Positions 8,365-17,652 of a stretch of DNA of 64,000 nucleotides are shown here, piece after piece. Under the pieces are notes generated by a model, which was given only the letters and a program-made list of their open reading frames with translations, made no database searches and was not told the DNA's origin. The DNA is from Anaerolineae bacterium (GTDB taxonomy: Bacteria > Chloroflexota > Anaerolineae > DRVO01), in the NCBI GenBank assembly GCA_013178015.1, contig JABLXR010000015.1, positions 1-64,000 on the forward strand. Direction: 5' to 3'. The stretch's first letter is position 1. Each line of letters opens with the position of its first letter. Both the position numbers and the translations under genes were made by a program.

Positions 8365-10182
8365 GTGGACACGCTGAAGCGCCTCGTAGCTCAGTACCTG
8401 CTCCGCTATTGGAGGCACGCTGTTCTCACCTACTTCTGTATGACCGTGACCACCGTGACTGGGCTGGTGGTGCCTCTGGTGATCCGCAGTGTAATAGACC
8501 TTGGCCTGACCGGGCGCGATCCCGCCCTCATAGACCGGGCTGGCCTGATCATTGTGGGCATCAGTGCTGCTTCCGCCCTCTTCTCCTTCGGGCACCGCTA
8601 TCTGCATGCCTGGCTGGCCGAGCATATGGCCTACGACATGCGCAACGACCTGTACGATCACCTGCAGCGGCTCTCCTTCTCTTACCACGACCGCACCGAC
8701 ACCGGCCAGCTCATCTCCCGCTGCACCTCCGACGTCAACGCGGTGCTGCGCTTCTCCGGCTGGGCCATCATGCAGGCCGTCAACATCGTCCTGCTCTCCG
8801 CCATCGCCCTCACCATCCTCTTCACCACCGACTGGCGTCTGGCAGCTGTGTCGCTCCTCCCGCTCCCTGTGGTGGCCGTGATGGCGGTGGTGTTCCGTCA
8901 GCGGATTCGCCCTGTCTTCCGCGCCATACAGCAGCAGTTTGCCGTCATGACCACCGTCCTGCAGGAGAATCTGCTGGGAGCCCAGGTGGTGCGGGCCTTC
9001 GCTCGACAGGACTATGAGATCTCCAAGTTCAACACCGAGGTGGACCGAGTTCGCCGTCACCGGCTCCAGGCCATACGCTACTGGGTCACGAACAACCAGC
9101 TCAATATCTTCCTGTTCGGGCTTTGCACTACCTTGCTCCTGCTCTACGGCGGCCCCCGCGTCATGGCCGGCGAGCTGACCGTGGGCATCCTGGTCGCCTT
9201 CAGCGGCTACCTGGCCCTCCTCTCCGGTCCCATCCAGAGCATTGGCGAGATCGTCAACTCGGCCACCGAGGCCACCGCGGCCGGAGAACGCATCTTCGAG
9301 ATCCTGGATACCCGGCCCGAGGTGGCCGACCGGCCCGGCGCCATCGAAGCCCCCACCTTCCGGGGCAACGTGACGTTCGATCATGTGAGTTTCCGCTACA
9401 CCAGTCGCGACCTGACGCACGAGGGACCGTACTCGGTGCATGACGTGTCCTTCACCGCTGAGCCCAACCAGGTAGTAGCGATCGTGGGCCCTACCGGCTG
9501 CGGCAAGAGCACCCTCGTCAGCCTGATCCCCCGCTTCTACGACGTCACCGAGGGTGCGGTGCGGATTGACGGGATGGACGTGCGCGACCTGACCCTCGAG
9601 TCCCTGCGCCGGCAGGTAGGCATCGTGTTCCAGGAGCCTCTACTCTTCACCGGCACCATCCGAGAGAACATCGCCTACGGCCGTCCCGAGGCGACCATGG
9701 ATGAGATCGAGCGCGCCGCCAGGATCGCCCAGGCCCACGACTTCATCACCGCCTTCCCCGAGGGCTACGATACCTTCGTGGGCGAGCGTGGGTACACCCT
9801 CTCCGGGGGACAGCGCCAGCGTGTGTCTATCGCCAGGGCCATCCTGCTGGATCCTCGCATCCTTATCCTAGACGACGCCACCGCGGCGGTGGACACCGAG
9901 ACCGAGCACCTGATACAGCTGGCCCTGGCCGAAGTCATGCGTGGACGCACCACCTTCGTCATCGCCCAGCGTCTCACTACGGCGAAAGCGGCCGACATGA
10001 TTCTGGTGATGGACCACGGGAGGGTGGTGGAACGAGGCACTCACGAGGAGCTTCTGCAGCACTCCGGCCTCTACCGGCGCATCTACGACCTGCAGCTGCG
10101 TGATCAGGAAGAGCAACTAGCGAGAGACGGGCTGGCCGGAAGGCCTCTCAGTGCCTTGTCGCACCGGAGGGTGAACTCGTGA
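8365..10182 (+). CDS. ABC exporter subunit with degenerate ATP site (half-transporter 1)
   Basis: A 605-residue fused permease-ATPase of the multidrug/lipid exporter type: six membrane segments (about residues 15-310) and an ATPase domain (about 340-590). Walker A is GPTGCGKST and the signature LSGGQ is intact. In Walker B, ILILDDATAAVD, the catalytic Glu is replaced by Asp. The H-loop, VIAQRLTT, has Gln instead of His. These are the marks of the degenerate half of heterodimeric exporters such as TM287/288. It starts with GTG and overlaps the next gene by 4 bases (GTGA), so the two subunits are translationally coupled. Substrate is unknown. Confidence 0.9.
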   Translation: MDTLKRLVAQYLLRYWRHAVLTYFCMTVTTVTGLVVPLVIRSVIDLGLTGRDPALIDRAGLIIVGISAASALFSFGHRYLHAWLAEHMAYDMRNDLYDHLQRLSFSYHDRTDTGQLISRCTSDVNAVLRFSGWAIMQAVNIVLLSAIALTILFTTDWRLAAVSLLPLPVVAVMAVVFRQRIRPVFRAIQQQFAVMTTVLQENLLGAQVVRAFARQDYEISKFNTEVDRVRRHRLQAIRYWVTNNQLNIFLFGLCTTLLLLYGGPRVMAGELTVGILVAFSGYLALLSGPIQSIGEIVNSATEATAAGERIFEILDTRPEVADRPGAIEAPTFRGNVTFDHVSFRYTSRDLTHEGPYSVHDVSFTAEPNQVVAIVGPTGCGKSTLVSLIPRFYDVTEGAVRIDGMDVRDLTLESLRRQVGIVFQEPLLFTGTIRENIAYGRPEATMDEIERAARIAQAHDFITAFPEGYDTFVGERGYTLSGGQRQRVSIARAILLDPRILILDDATAAVDTETEHLIQLALAEVMRGRTTFVIAQRLTTAKAADMILVMDHGRVVERGTHEELLQHSGLYRRIYDLQLRDQEEQLARDGLAGRPLSALSHRRVNS

Positions 10183-12071
10183 ACAGCGCCCGAGGTGGTG
10201 TGGCCAGCTCGCCCGCAACCGCCCGGATGGAGCGGGAACGTCGGTCCGTAGCGCCGCCGGCGCCCCGCCCGGACGAGGTGGAGGACCGGTATGCCGAATA
10301 CGACCCCGACATCGCTCGTCGGCTGGCGGGCTACATCCGTCCCTACTCCCGCATGCTGGGGACAGCCTTGGTGCTGGTCCTCACCGCCTCCGCCCTAAGC
10401 CTCGCCGGCCCCTATGTGGTGAGACTAGCCATAGACGAGGGCATCGTTGCCCGGAACCTCACCGCCCTCGTCGTGTCGGCCTTGGGTTTCACCGGCCTCA
10501 ACCTGATCGCGTGGCGCATCCGGGTGAAGCAGGCCGACATCCTGTCGCGCACCGGCCAGGGTATCATGTACGACATCCGCACTCAGCTGTTCGCCCACCT
10601 TCAACGCCTGTCCATGCGGTTCTTCGATACCCACGAAGTCGGGCGCATCATCTCTCGCATGATCTCAGACGTTCACGTGCTGGAGGACTTCGCCACCTGG
10701 GCCATCGTTCAGGTGGTCAACGACACCTTCGTGCTGGCGGGCATCGTGGCCGTGATGTTGGCGATGGATGTGCGTCTCTCCCTTCTGACCTTCACGGTAC
10801 TGCCGTTCATGGCCGTGGGCACCTTCATATGGCGAGCCAAGGCCCGCGACAGCTACCGCGAGGTGCGCCGGGCCATCTCCCGCATCAACGGGAGCCTGGC
10901 CGAGAACATCAGCGGGGTACGGGTAGTGCAGGCGCTGGTGCGGGAGCGGCTCAACTTCGACATCTTCAAGGGCATCAATCGCCACAACCTGGACATCAAC
11001 CTGTACGCCGCTAGGCTCTCCGCCATCTACTTCCCTTCAGTCGAGTTCGCCAACGCAGTCGCTACTGCTATGGTGGTGTGGTTCGGCGGCCGCCAGGTCC
11101 TCGCCGGCCACATCACCGAGGGAGCCCTGGTGGCCTTCCTTCTCTACGTAGGTCGTTTCTTCATGCCTGTTCGCGACCTGGCCATGCGCTACAACTCCCT
11201 CCTCGCCACCATGGCTTCCGGCGAGCGCATCTTTCAGTTGCTGGACACACCGCCGGACATCGAAGACAAACCTGACGCCCAGCCCCTTCCTCCCATCCAG
11301 GGACGGGTGACCTTCGATGACGTTAGCTTCAGCTACTCTCCGGACAAGCCTGTCATCGAGCACGTTTCCTTCGAGGTGGAGCCAGGCCAGACTGTCGCCT
11401 TCGTCGGCTCCACCGGCGCCGGCAAAACCTCCCTCATCAAGCTACTGGCCCGCTTCTACGACGTGACTGGAGGCGCGATCAGGATCGATGGGCACGACAT
11501 CCGCGATGTGACTCAGGAGTCGCTGCACCGCCAGATCGCCATCGTCCTCCAGGAGAACTACCTCTTCTCTGGGAGCGTCCTCGACAACATCCGCTACGGC
11601 AGGCTCGAGGCCACTGAGGAAGAGGTGGTGGAAGCGGCTCGGGCGGTGGGGGCACACGAGTTCATCAGCCAGCTACCTTATGGCTACCACACCGAAGTAC
11701 AGGAGGGAGGCGCCATCCTCTCTACTGGGCAGCGCCAGCTCATCGCCTTCGCCCGCGCCCTGTTGGCCGACCCCAGGATACTGGTTCTGGATGAAGCCAC
11801 CGCCAACATAGATACCGAGACGGAGAGGCTAATCCAGCAGGCCCTCAGGCGACTGCTTCAGGGACGCACTTCGTTCGTAATCGCCCACCGCCTGTCCACC
11901 ATAGTCCAGTCGGATATGATCGTGGTGATCGAGCGGGGGCGGGTGCAAGAGATGGGCACGCACGAGGAACTGCTGGCCAGGCGGGGCCGATACTACGAGC
12001 TCTACACCTTGCTGTACTCGCGCCAACAGCAAGCCCTCTCAGTAGGGAACAGCTGGGGCAAGACCGCCTGA
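10179..12071 (+). CDS. ABC exporter subunit with catalytic Glu (half-transporter 2)
   Basis: A 630-residue partner of the preceding subunit. An extra hydrophilic N-terminus of about 45 residues precedes six membrane helices (about 55-340) and an ATPase domain (370-610). Walker A is GSTGAGKTS, Walker B ILVLDEATANID keeps the catalytic Glu and VIAHRLST keeps the His. The signature is altered to LSTGQ. Together with subunit 1 this gives one competent site (this Walker A/B with the LSGGQ of subunit 1) and one degenerate site. The GTG start overlaps the upstream stop. The operon ends here, against the convergent rnhB. Confidence 0.9.
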   Translation: MNSARGGVASSPATARMERERRSVAPPAPRPDEVEDRYAEYDPDIARRLAGYIRPYSRMLGTALVLVLTASALSLAGPYVVRLAIDEGIVARNLTALVVSALGFTGLNLIAWRIRVKQADILSRTGQGIMYDIRTQLFAHLQRLSMRFFDTHEVGRIISRMISDVHVLEDFATWAIVQVVNDTFVLAGIVAVMLAMDVRLSLLTFTVLPFMAVGTFIWRAKARDSYREVRRAISRINGSLAENISGVRVVQALVRERLNFDIFKGINRHNLDINLYAARLSAIYFPSVEFANAVATAMVVWFGGRQVLAGHITEGALVAFLLYVGRFFMPVRDLAMRYNSLLATMASGERIFQLLDTPPDIEDKPDAQPLPPIQGRVTFDDVSFSYSPDKPVIEHVSFEVEPGQTVAFVGSTGAGKTSLIKLLARFYDVTGGAIRIDGHDIRDVTQESLHRQIAIVLQENYLFSGSVLDNIRYGRLEATEEEVVEAARAVGAHEFISQLPYGYHTEVQEGGAILSTGQRQLIAFARALLADPRILVLDEATANIDTETERLIQQALRRLLQGRTSFVIAHRLSTIVQSDMIVVIERGRVQEMGTHEELLARRGRYYELYTLLYSRQQQALSVGNSWGKTA

Positions 12072-12090
12072 ACCGCCTGCGAAGGGGGTT

Positions 12091-12720
12091 CTAGTCGTGT
12101 CCTGAAGCCAAGAGGGCGGCCACTGGCGCGAAGCTGCGGCGATGCAGCCGAGTGGGGCCTAGGCGCTGCAACGACGCTAGGTGTTCGGCCGTCGAGTAGC
12201 CCTTGTTACACTCCAGAGAGTAGCCGGGGAAGATCGTCGCCAGCTCGCACACCAGGCGGTCGCGCGCCACCTTGGCCACGATGGAGGCCGCACTGATGCT
12301 GGCACACAGGGCGTCGCCATCAATGAGAGCGCTCGTCCTGTAGCCCTGGGGGCAAGGACCCAACCCATCTACCAGCACCAGGTCCGGCCTCACGGGCAAC
12401 GCTTCCAGCGCTCTCGTCATGGCCTCTACGTTGGCCTTCTGGAGGCCGGCCCGGTCCACCGTGGCCGCGCTCACTGCACCCACCCCAACAGCCTCGGCCT
12501 CGGCCAGGATGCGGTCGTACAGGGCCTCGCGGGCGTGGGGCGACAATAGCTTGGAGTCCGCCAGGCCGGGGAGTCGGCTCAGGTCCAGGTCCGGCGGGAG
12601 GATGACCGCGGCCGCTACGAGGGGCCCGAAGAGAGCTCCGCGCCCGGCCTCATCCACCCCGGCCACCCTGCGGTATCCCTCTCGCCACCAGGTACACTCA
12701 CAGACCAGGTCCGGGCGCAC
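12091..12720 (-). CDS. rnhB: Ribonuclease HII
   Basis: Removes RNA primers and misincorporated ribonucleotides from DNA; cytoplasmic. The 209-residue form has VAGVDEAGRGALFGPLVAAA (the DEAGRG metal-binding motif), LVDGLGPCPQGY with a catalytic Asp and DGDALCASISAASIVAKVAR. The start is uncertain: I chose the GTG at 12720 because it gives the usual family length and begins 46 bases after the rplS stop. The longer frame to 12906 would overlap rplS. The rplS-rnhB order is common in bacteria. Confidence 0.9.
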   Translation of the reverse strand: MRPDLVCECTWWREGYRRVAGVDEAGRGALFGPLVAAAVILPPDLDLSRLPGLADSKLLSPHAREALYDRILAEAEAVGVGAVSAATVDRAGLQKANVEAMTRALEALPVRPDLVLVDGLGPCPQGYRTSALIDGDALCASISAASIVAKVARDRLVCELATIFPGYSLECNKGYSTAEHLASLQRLGPTRLHRRSFAPVAALLASGHD

Positions 12721-12766
12721 CCCGCCACTCGACCCAGGTTGCTCGGGGCTGTTCCCTTCACCGGCC

Positions 12767-13105
12767 TCAGCGAAGCCGGGCCTTCTTGCCAACACGCTCT
12801 CGCAGGAAGTAGAGCTGCTTGCGGCGGACCTTAGCCGGGCGTAGTACCTCAATGCTCGCCAGCCGAGGCGAGAGCAGAGGGAACGTTCTCTCCACGCCGA
12901 TGCCATGGCTGGCGATACGCCTCACCGTGGCCACCGGGCCGGCTCCCGTGTTCCGCATGCGGATCACAGTTCCCTGGAACGGCTGTAACCTTTCCCTCTG
13001 ACCTTCGACTATCCTGACCTGCAGACGAACCGTGTCGCCGCTGCGGATGTCGGGAATCTCCTTATTCGCCACTTCGGGCGATACCACCGACAGGAAGTCG
13101 GTCAT
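12767..13105 (-). CDS. rplS: 50S ribosomal protein L19
   Basis: A 112-residue component of the large ribosomal subunit at the 30S-50S interface. Diagnostic blocks are IRSGDTVRLQVRIVEGQRER, FQGTVIRMRNTG and RRIASHGIGVERTFPLLSPR, with LYFLRERVGKKARLR at the C-terminus. The ATG at 13105 is preceded by GAGGAGG. The frame continues upstream but without similarity. trmD and rpsP, frequent neighbours, are not present. Confidence 0.96.
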   Translation of the reverse strand: MTDFLSVVSPEVANKEIPDIRSGDTVRLQVRIVEGQRERLQPFQGTVIRMRNTGAGPVATVRRIASHGIGVERTFPLLSPRLASIEVLRPAKVRRKQLYFLRERVGKKARLR

Positions 13106-13272
13106 GGCGCTGGCCCTCCTCACTTGGTGCTCTGCCAAAGCCGGACTATAGCACGCGCTCAAGGCTCCGAGCAAAGCACCAGCAAGAAGAGGCTGAAGCC
13201 CGCCATCTGCGCCAGCAGCTACCGCGGCCTTGAGCGCCAGAGCCGCCGCGCCTGGCTCTAGCTGCGGCCAGC

Positions 13273-13302
13273 TTGACAGGGACCCTCTACCTATGGTGTA
13301 CT
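13273..13302 (+). promoter_or_regulatory. Putative promoter of peptide-binding lipoprotein gene
   Basis: A perfect TTGACA (13273-13278), an 18-base spacer and TGTACT (13297-13302) lie about 50 bases upstream of the ATG. Confidence 0.5.
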
Positions 13303-13353
13303 GCTGCAGTCGGATAAGCACAAGCGCATAGCATCCTTTGGGAGGCACGCGAG

Positions 13354-15345
13354 ATGACTACCAGCCGCCTCAAGCGTCGGAGCTTCCTTCGGACAGCGGG
13401 AGTGGCCACCGCATCTGCCGCGATCGCCGCCTGTGGGACGAGCCCCGCTCCTACGGAGGCACCGTCCGCCACCGCCCCAGCGGCGACCCCGGAGCCGGCA
13501 GCCACCACCGCCCCAACGCCCACCCCAGCTCCGGCCTCCAAGTACGCCGAGGCCCCCAGCCTGGCAGCCAAAGTGGCGGCTGGCGAGCTGCCCCCGGTGG
13601 AGGAGCGCCTGCCCAAGGAGCCAATGATAGTCGAGCCCTACGAGGAGATCGGGCAGTATTGCGGCGACCTGCACCGCGTGCTCACCGGTCCCGCCGACCT
13701 CACCGGGCATCGTGTTCTGGTCTACGAGTCCTTCGCTCGGTGGGACTACCACGGAGAGGAGCTCAAGCCCATCCCCGACATCGTCAAGGGCTGGGACGTT
13801 AGCAGCGATGGTCGCACCTACACCTTCTACATGCGGGAAGGGATGAAGTGGTCGGACGGCGAGCCATTCACCGCCGACGATATCCTCTTCTGGTACGAGG
13901 ACATTGCTCTCAACAAGGAGCTCTCGCCCAGCTTCCCCGCCTGGCTGGTAGTGGGTGGCGAGCCGGTGGTAATCGAGAAGGTGGACGACTACACCGTGAC
14001 CTTCACCTTCGGCGTTCCCTACGGCATCCTCATCGAGTTCATGTGCTTCATGGGCTCGGGCATCATCGCTCCCAAGCACTACCTGTCCCAGTTCCACCCG
14101 ACCTATGCCGACCCGGACGAGCTGGCCACCAAGATCAAGGATGCTGGCTTCGAGCAGTGGTACGAGCTGTTCGCCAACCGCAACGATACCATGAACAACC
14201 CCGATTGCCCGGTCTTGTGGGCCTGGAAGGTCGAGCAGCCGTTCCCCGGTCAGCGCATGACCAATGTGCGCAACCCTTACTACTACAAGGTAGACACTGC
14301 CGGACAGCAGCTGCCGTACTTCGAGAGGGTCGTGATTGATCTGGCCGAGAACAACGAAGTGATCATGATGAAGACCATCGCCGGGGAAGTGGACATGCAG
14401 TACCGGCACATGGGCTTCGCCAACTACCCGCTCCTCACCCAGAACGAGGAGAACGGCAACTATACGGTCCGCTCGTGGATCGGCGGGCCGAACCCCTGCG
14501 TCTACGTCAACCAGAGCTGGCCCGATGATCCGTTGCGTGAGATCTTCCAGACCAAGGAATTCCGTCACGCCCTGTCTTACGGGCTGAACCGGGAAGAAAT
14601 GAACGACCTGTTCTGGTATGGCATGGGCTACCCGTACAACCCGTGCGCCACGCCTCGCGATCCCTTCTGGATGGAGGGTTTCGGCACCAACGCCATTGAG
14701 CATGACCCAGATCGGGCCAACGAGCTCCTGGACAGCATCGGACTGGACCAGCGCGACGATGACGGCTTCCGGCTGCGGCCAGATGGTGAACGCTTGCAGC
14801 TCCTGCTGGAGTGCTATCCCAGCGAGATGGGCGTGCCGGCCATAGACATCTTCAACCAGGTCGCGATGTATTGGCAGCAACTGGGCATAGACGCTCAGGC
14901 CCGCGAGATCGAGCGCTCTCTGTGGAGCCAGCGGGCCAATGCCAACGAGAGCATGATGCCTTCTTACAGCATCGCCAAGATCCTCTGGATCCTGGATCCC
15001 GGCTGGTTCGTCCCGTACGGCTGGTGCTACTGGGCCCCGGCCTACGCCCAGTGGGCCCTGAATCCCGAGACGGGGATGGAGCCACCCGAGGAGATCAAGC
15101 AGATCATTGACTGGTACAACCAGCTAAAGGCGGAACCGGACGAGCAGAAGCGTCTGGAGCTGGGGCGCAACATCCTGGCTCGGCACCACGAGAACATCTA
15201 TATCATCGGGACTTGCGCCATCGACGTCCAACCGATGATCGTCAAGAACGACATCGTCAACGTGCCGATGTCGGCGCCGGCCGAGTATCGAACCTACCAT
15301 GAAGGGCTAGCCTGGCCATTCCAGGTGTGGCGGCGCGAGTCCTAG
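13354..15345 (+). CDS. Extracellular solute-binding lipoprotein, family 5 (peptide/oligosaccharide ABC type)
   Basis: A 663-residue secreted binding protein. The N-terminus RRSFLRTAG is a twin-arginine motif, followed by a hydrophobic stretch and the lipobox AIAAC, then a Pro/Thr/Ala-rich linker to about residue 65. The body shows family-5 features, such as WDVSSDGRTYTFYMREGMKWSDGE split over residues 145-170 and FRHALSYGLNREEMNDLF. The C-terminus lies in FQVWRRES. It should be anchored on the outer face of the membrane. No permease or ATPase lies beside it. It is a close paralogue of the gene at 19186-21207. GGAGG precedes the ATG. Confidence 0.92.
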   Translation: MTTSRLKRRSFLRTAGVATASAAIAACGTSPAPTEAPSATAPAATPEPAATTAPTPTPAPASKYAEAPSLAAKVAAGELPPVEERLPKEPMIVEPYEEIGQYCGDLHRVLTGPADLTGHRVLVYESFARWDYHGEELKPIPDIVKGWDVSSDGRTYTFYMREGMKWSDGEPFTADDILFWYEDIALNKELSPSFPAWLVVGGEPVVIEKVDDYTVTFTFGVPYGILIEFMCFMGSGIIAPKHYLSQFHPTYADPDELATKIKDAGFEQWYELFANRNDTMNNPDCPVLWAWKVEQPFPGQRMTNVRNPYYYKVDTAGQQLPYFERVVIDLAENNEVIMMKTIAGEVDMQYRHMGFANYPLLTQNEENGNYTVRSWIGGPNPCVYVNQSWPDDPLREIFQTKEFRHALSYGLNREEMNDLFWYGMGYPYNPCATPRDPFWMEGFGTNAIEHDPDRANELLDSIGLDQRDDDGFRLRPDGERLQLLLECYPSEMGVPAIDIFNQVAMYWQQLGIDAQAREIERSLWSQRANANESMMPSYSIAKILWILDPGWFVPYGWCYWAPAYAQWALNPETGMEPPEEIKQIIDWYNQLKAEPDEQKRLELGRNILARHHENIYIIGTCAIDVQPMIVKNDIVNVPMSAPAEYRTYHEGLAWPFQVWRRES

Positions 15346-15946
15346 AGACGGCGCTGCGCCGGGGTCCAATCACGAAGGCCGAGAGTCCAGAGCCCGCCGC
15401 CTTCTGCCGTCCACCCTCGACTGGGCTGCCAGTATCTCCGTGGAGCCAACGTCTTGGCCAAGGGCCTCAAAGCCCGGACCGCAGCCTTGCAGCGTGGCCA
15501 CCTACCTTACGCATCTGTTCACCATCGGCGGGCGATAGGCAGCTGCGGAGCGCGGCAACTCCCGAGGAGTTCGCGGGCCCACGGGAGAGGTGGGCCCGCC
15601 ACCGGGCGTCCCTGGCCGGTACCACTAACGCTGACCGCCAATGCGAGACCCCGGCTCACCAGGATGCCATGGTCTTGCCCACCCATCGGGCAGCAGAGCC
15701 TGCCCCGAATGCATTGCCGCTACGCCCGCCTTGGAGGAGTGCGCGTGCCCGGGCGCGCCGTGTCTAGACCTGCCCACCGCGCCTGCGGCTCTCGCTCCTC
15801 AAAGGGGACGTGAACGACATCGCCCTGCCCTCGTGGCCGGCCGAGGAGCAGGCCCTGAGAGCCTGCGTAGAAGCCGCCTGCGCGGGTCGACCCGGTGCCA
15901 CTGCCGTCTCAATGCGCTCTTCCCTCCGATCCTGAGTTCTCCCCAT
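15346..15946. other. Gene-free stretch with a degenerate palindromic repeat
   Basis: I see no supported gene here. A degenerate copy of the dispersed 'GAGGAGTTCGCG' repeat (family A) lies at 15561-15604 and contains a perfect 10-bp stem, GCGGGCCCAC (15573-15582) with GTGGGCCCGC (15590-15599). Confidence 0.5.
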
Positions 15947-15975
15947 TTGACCGTGCCACACTGCTGCCGTAGAAT
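15947..15975 (+). promoter_or_regulatory. Promoter of tRNA-Lys
   Basis: TTGACC (15947-15952), exactly 17 bases, then TAGAAT (15970-15975), some 50 bases upstream of the tRNA. This is one of the best promoter matches in the window. Confidence 0.75.
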
Positions 15976-16027
15976 GGGAACGCGCTCAAGTGATCATCGT
16001 GACGACATAGACAGCCACGACCATCCG

Positions 16028-16103
16028 GGGCCGCTAGCTCAACAGGCAGAGCAACTGACTCTTAATCAGTGGGTTACAGGTTCGACTCCTGTGCGGCTCA
16101 CCA
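16028..16103 (+). tRNA. tRNA-Lys (anticodon CUU)
   Basis: A complete cloverleaf: acceptor GGGCCGC/GCGGCTC with one G-T pair, D arm GCTC/GAGC, anticodon stem ACTGA/TCAGT with loop CTCTTAA, and T arm ACAGG-TTCGACT-CCTGT. The discriminator is A. Unlike the tRNA-Val gene in this window, CCA is encoded (16101-16103). Confidence 0.96.
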
Positions 16104-16107
16104 ACAC

Positions 16108-16133
16108 GAGGCCGGGAACTCAGTCCCGGCCTC
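16108..16133 (+). terminator. Hairpin terminator after tRNA-Lys
   Basis: GAGGCCGGGA (16108-16117) and TCCCGGCCTC (16124-16133) form a perfect 10-bp stem starting 5 bases after the tRNA. It is only weakly followed by T residues. Confidence 0.65.
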
Positions 16134-16287
16134 ACTTCGTGCATATCGTCCTTGGTAATCACCATCGCCGGGTCATACAGTTGGCATAGCGCCGACAGTG
16201 CGCCACCGACCCGCCTGAGTCTGGTTCGGAACGATCTCCTGCAACTGCTAGTAGGTCGGGACCGGTCCGTACCTCCACTGGTCTCGC

Positions 16288-17235
16288 TTAGCCGACACTG
16301 TCGCTCCCTTTGTCCAGGGCCCGCAAGGCCAGCCGGGCGGCACCGAGCGCCGGCGGCTTCTCCGAGACGTAGACTTGCGCGCCGGGCATCCCTGCCCTGA
16401 CCACGCCGGCTAGCGGCTCCGTGATAAGCGCACCTGCCGTGAATACGCTACCGCTCAGAGCCAGGTCGAACTCGCGCTCGCCCAAGCCAAGGGAGCTGGC
16501 CACAGCCGTCCCCATCAGCGCCAGCTCCCGCCCTGCCCTGTGGAGGATGCGCCTCGCCACTTCGTCGCCGGCCTCGGCGGCGGCTACAACGACAGGGGCG
16601 AACCCGGCGATCTGGCTCTGAGGTGTCCCGCTGGCGGGCCGGTAGATGGGGGCTACCACTTCCCGCGCCGTGTCGACCTCGAAGTACTCCAACAGCCGCT
16701 CCAGCAGGACCGTAGGCCGACCGCGGCCGTCAGAGGCTCTCAGCGCGGCCGCGATCCCACGACGCCCGATGTCGAAGCCGCTGCCCTCGTCACCCAGCAG
16801 ATAGCCCCAGCCCCCGCTGTACGCCGTTCGACCGTCAGGCCCCACGCCGTAGGCGCAGGAGCCCGTACCGGAGATGATCACCACGCCGAAATCCCCCCGA
16901 ATCGCCGCCCAGAAGGCAACGACCACGTCGCTGACAACCGACACCGGCCGCCCCTGCACCAGGTCCGCCACGGCAGCCCGGATGACCTCTTCGCTCCCCA
17001 TGCTGCCGGCCATGCCCAGGCATATGGCGGCAACCGACGATAGGGGCACACCCGCCGAGCCCAGGGCCCCGGCGATCGCCTGGTGGAGCGAGGCCCGCAT
17101 CTGTTCCGCTGGAACGCGCGTGGGGTTGGAGGGCCCACCGTCTCCCCAGGTGATGGCGCGCCCATGAGCGTCGGCCAGTACCGCCCGGGTCTTGGTCCCC
17201 CCGCCGTCTACGCCGATAACGTAAGGCCCGGCCAT
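16288..17235 (-). CDS. BadF/BadG-type ATPase, N-acetylglucosamine kinase-like
   Basis: A 315-residue sugar kinase of the ASKHA fold. The phosphate-1 motif is VIGVDGGGTKTRAVLAD, and VVSDVVVAFWAA and VVIISGTGSCAYG mark the linker and phosphate-2 regions. WGYLLGDEGSGFDIGRRGI matches the family's N-acetylglucosamine/glucosamine kinase branch. It probably phosphorylates an amino sugar in the cytoplasm, perhaps from peptidoglycan or chitin turnover. That specificity is inferred from family only. Only a weak AGGGCG precedes the ATG. Confidence 0.82.
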   Translation of the reverse strand: MAGPYVIGVDGGGTKTRAVLADAHGRAITWGDGGPSNPTRVPAEQMRASLHQAIAGALGSAGVPLSSVAAICLGMAGSMGSEEVIRAAVADLVQGRPVSVVSDVVVAFWAAIRGDFGVVIISGTGSCAYGVGPDGRTAYSGGWGYLLGDEGSGFDIGRRGIAAALRASDGRGRPTVLLERLLEYFEVDTAREVVAPIYRPASGTPQSQIAGFAPVVVAAAEAGDEVARRILHRAGRELALMGTAVASSLGLGEREFDLALSGSVFTAGALITEPLAGVVRAGMPGAQVYVSEKPPALGAARLALRALDKGSDSVG

Positions 17236-17599
17236 CGCCCTAGTACACCGGTCACCGTGGCCGCACGGCGCAGTGAGCTCGCCGCCGCTCCAGCCAACTC
17301 ACCACCGAACCAGCGACGGCTGCACTTGCCTCCCCGATATCCATACCCGCTGGCTGCCCAACGGCTGCTGGAACCATCATCGGAACCCGGCACAGCACTT
17401 CAATTGCCAACTGGGCACAGCTGACCATGGTGTGAACCGCAGGACCTTCGCGCGCCGGCAGCAGGCCACAAGCGATCGACGGAAACGGCCATCTCGCTGG
17501 ATGATACCACGCCCGGGAGGGGCTGGATAGCGGAATGCTGACGATGGCGGCACGGCTTGTACGCCTGGCGGCCCGCACGTGCGCCTTCTCGGTGCGTGG
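17236..17599. other. Intergenic region, no gene seen
   Basis: Divergent spacer between the kinase and the ABC operon. No supported coding frame. The operon's promoter lies at its right end. Confidence 0.4.
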
Positions 17600-17627
17600 T
17601 TGCGGGAAGCGGCCGCCAACGTATACT
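17600..17627 (+). promoter_or_regulatory. Putative promoter of ABC operon
   Basis: TTGCGG (17600-17605), 16 bases, TATACT (17622-17627), 25 bases before the GTG start. Confidence 0.55.
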
Positions 17628-17652
17628 CGCCTCCTGAGTCTTCGAGGCGCAT

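Noticed and set aside
8302-9441. Long minus-strand open frame opposite the ABC exporter
   Set aside because: It mirrors the plus-strand membrane and ATPase coding in a high-GC gene, is rich in His/Gly/Glu and resembles no family. The plus strand has clear motifs.
12721-12906. Longer RNase HII starting inside rplS
   Set aside because: It would give 60 unrelated residues and overlap the ribosomal protein gene by about 140 bases.
13291-14880. 529-residue minus-strand frame opposite the peptide-binding protein
   Set aside because: Antisense shadow of a well-supported gene; repetitive composition, no domain.
15346-15946. Possible structured RNA (RNase P or SRP RNA) in the gene-free stretch
   Set aside because: None of the conserved sequence blocks of those RNAs was found; the only strong stem belongs to a dispersed repeat.
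16104-16287. Small gene after tRNA-Lys
   Set aside because: Only short frames without ribosome sites or recognisable sequence.
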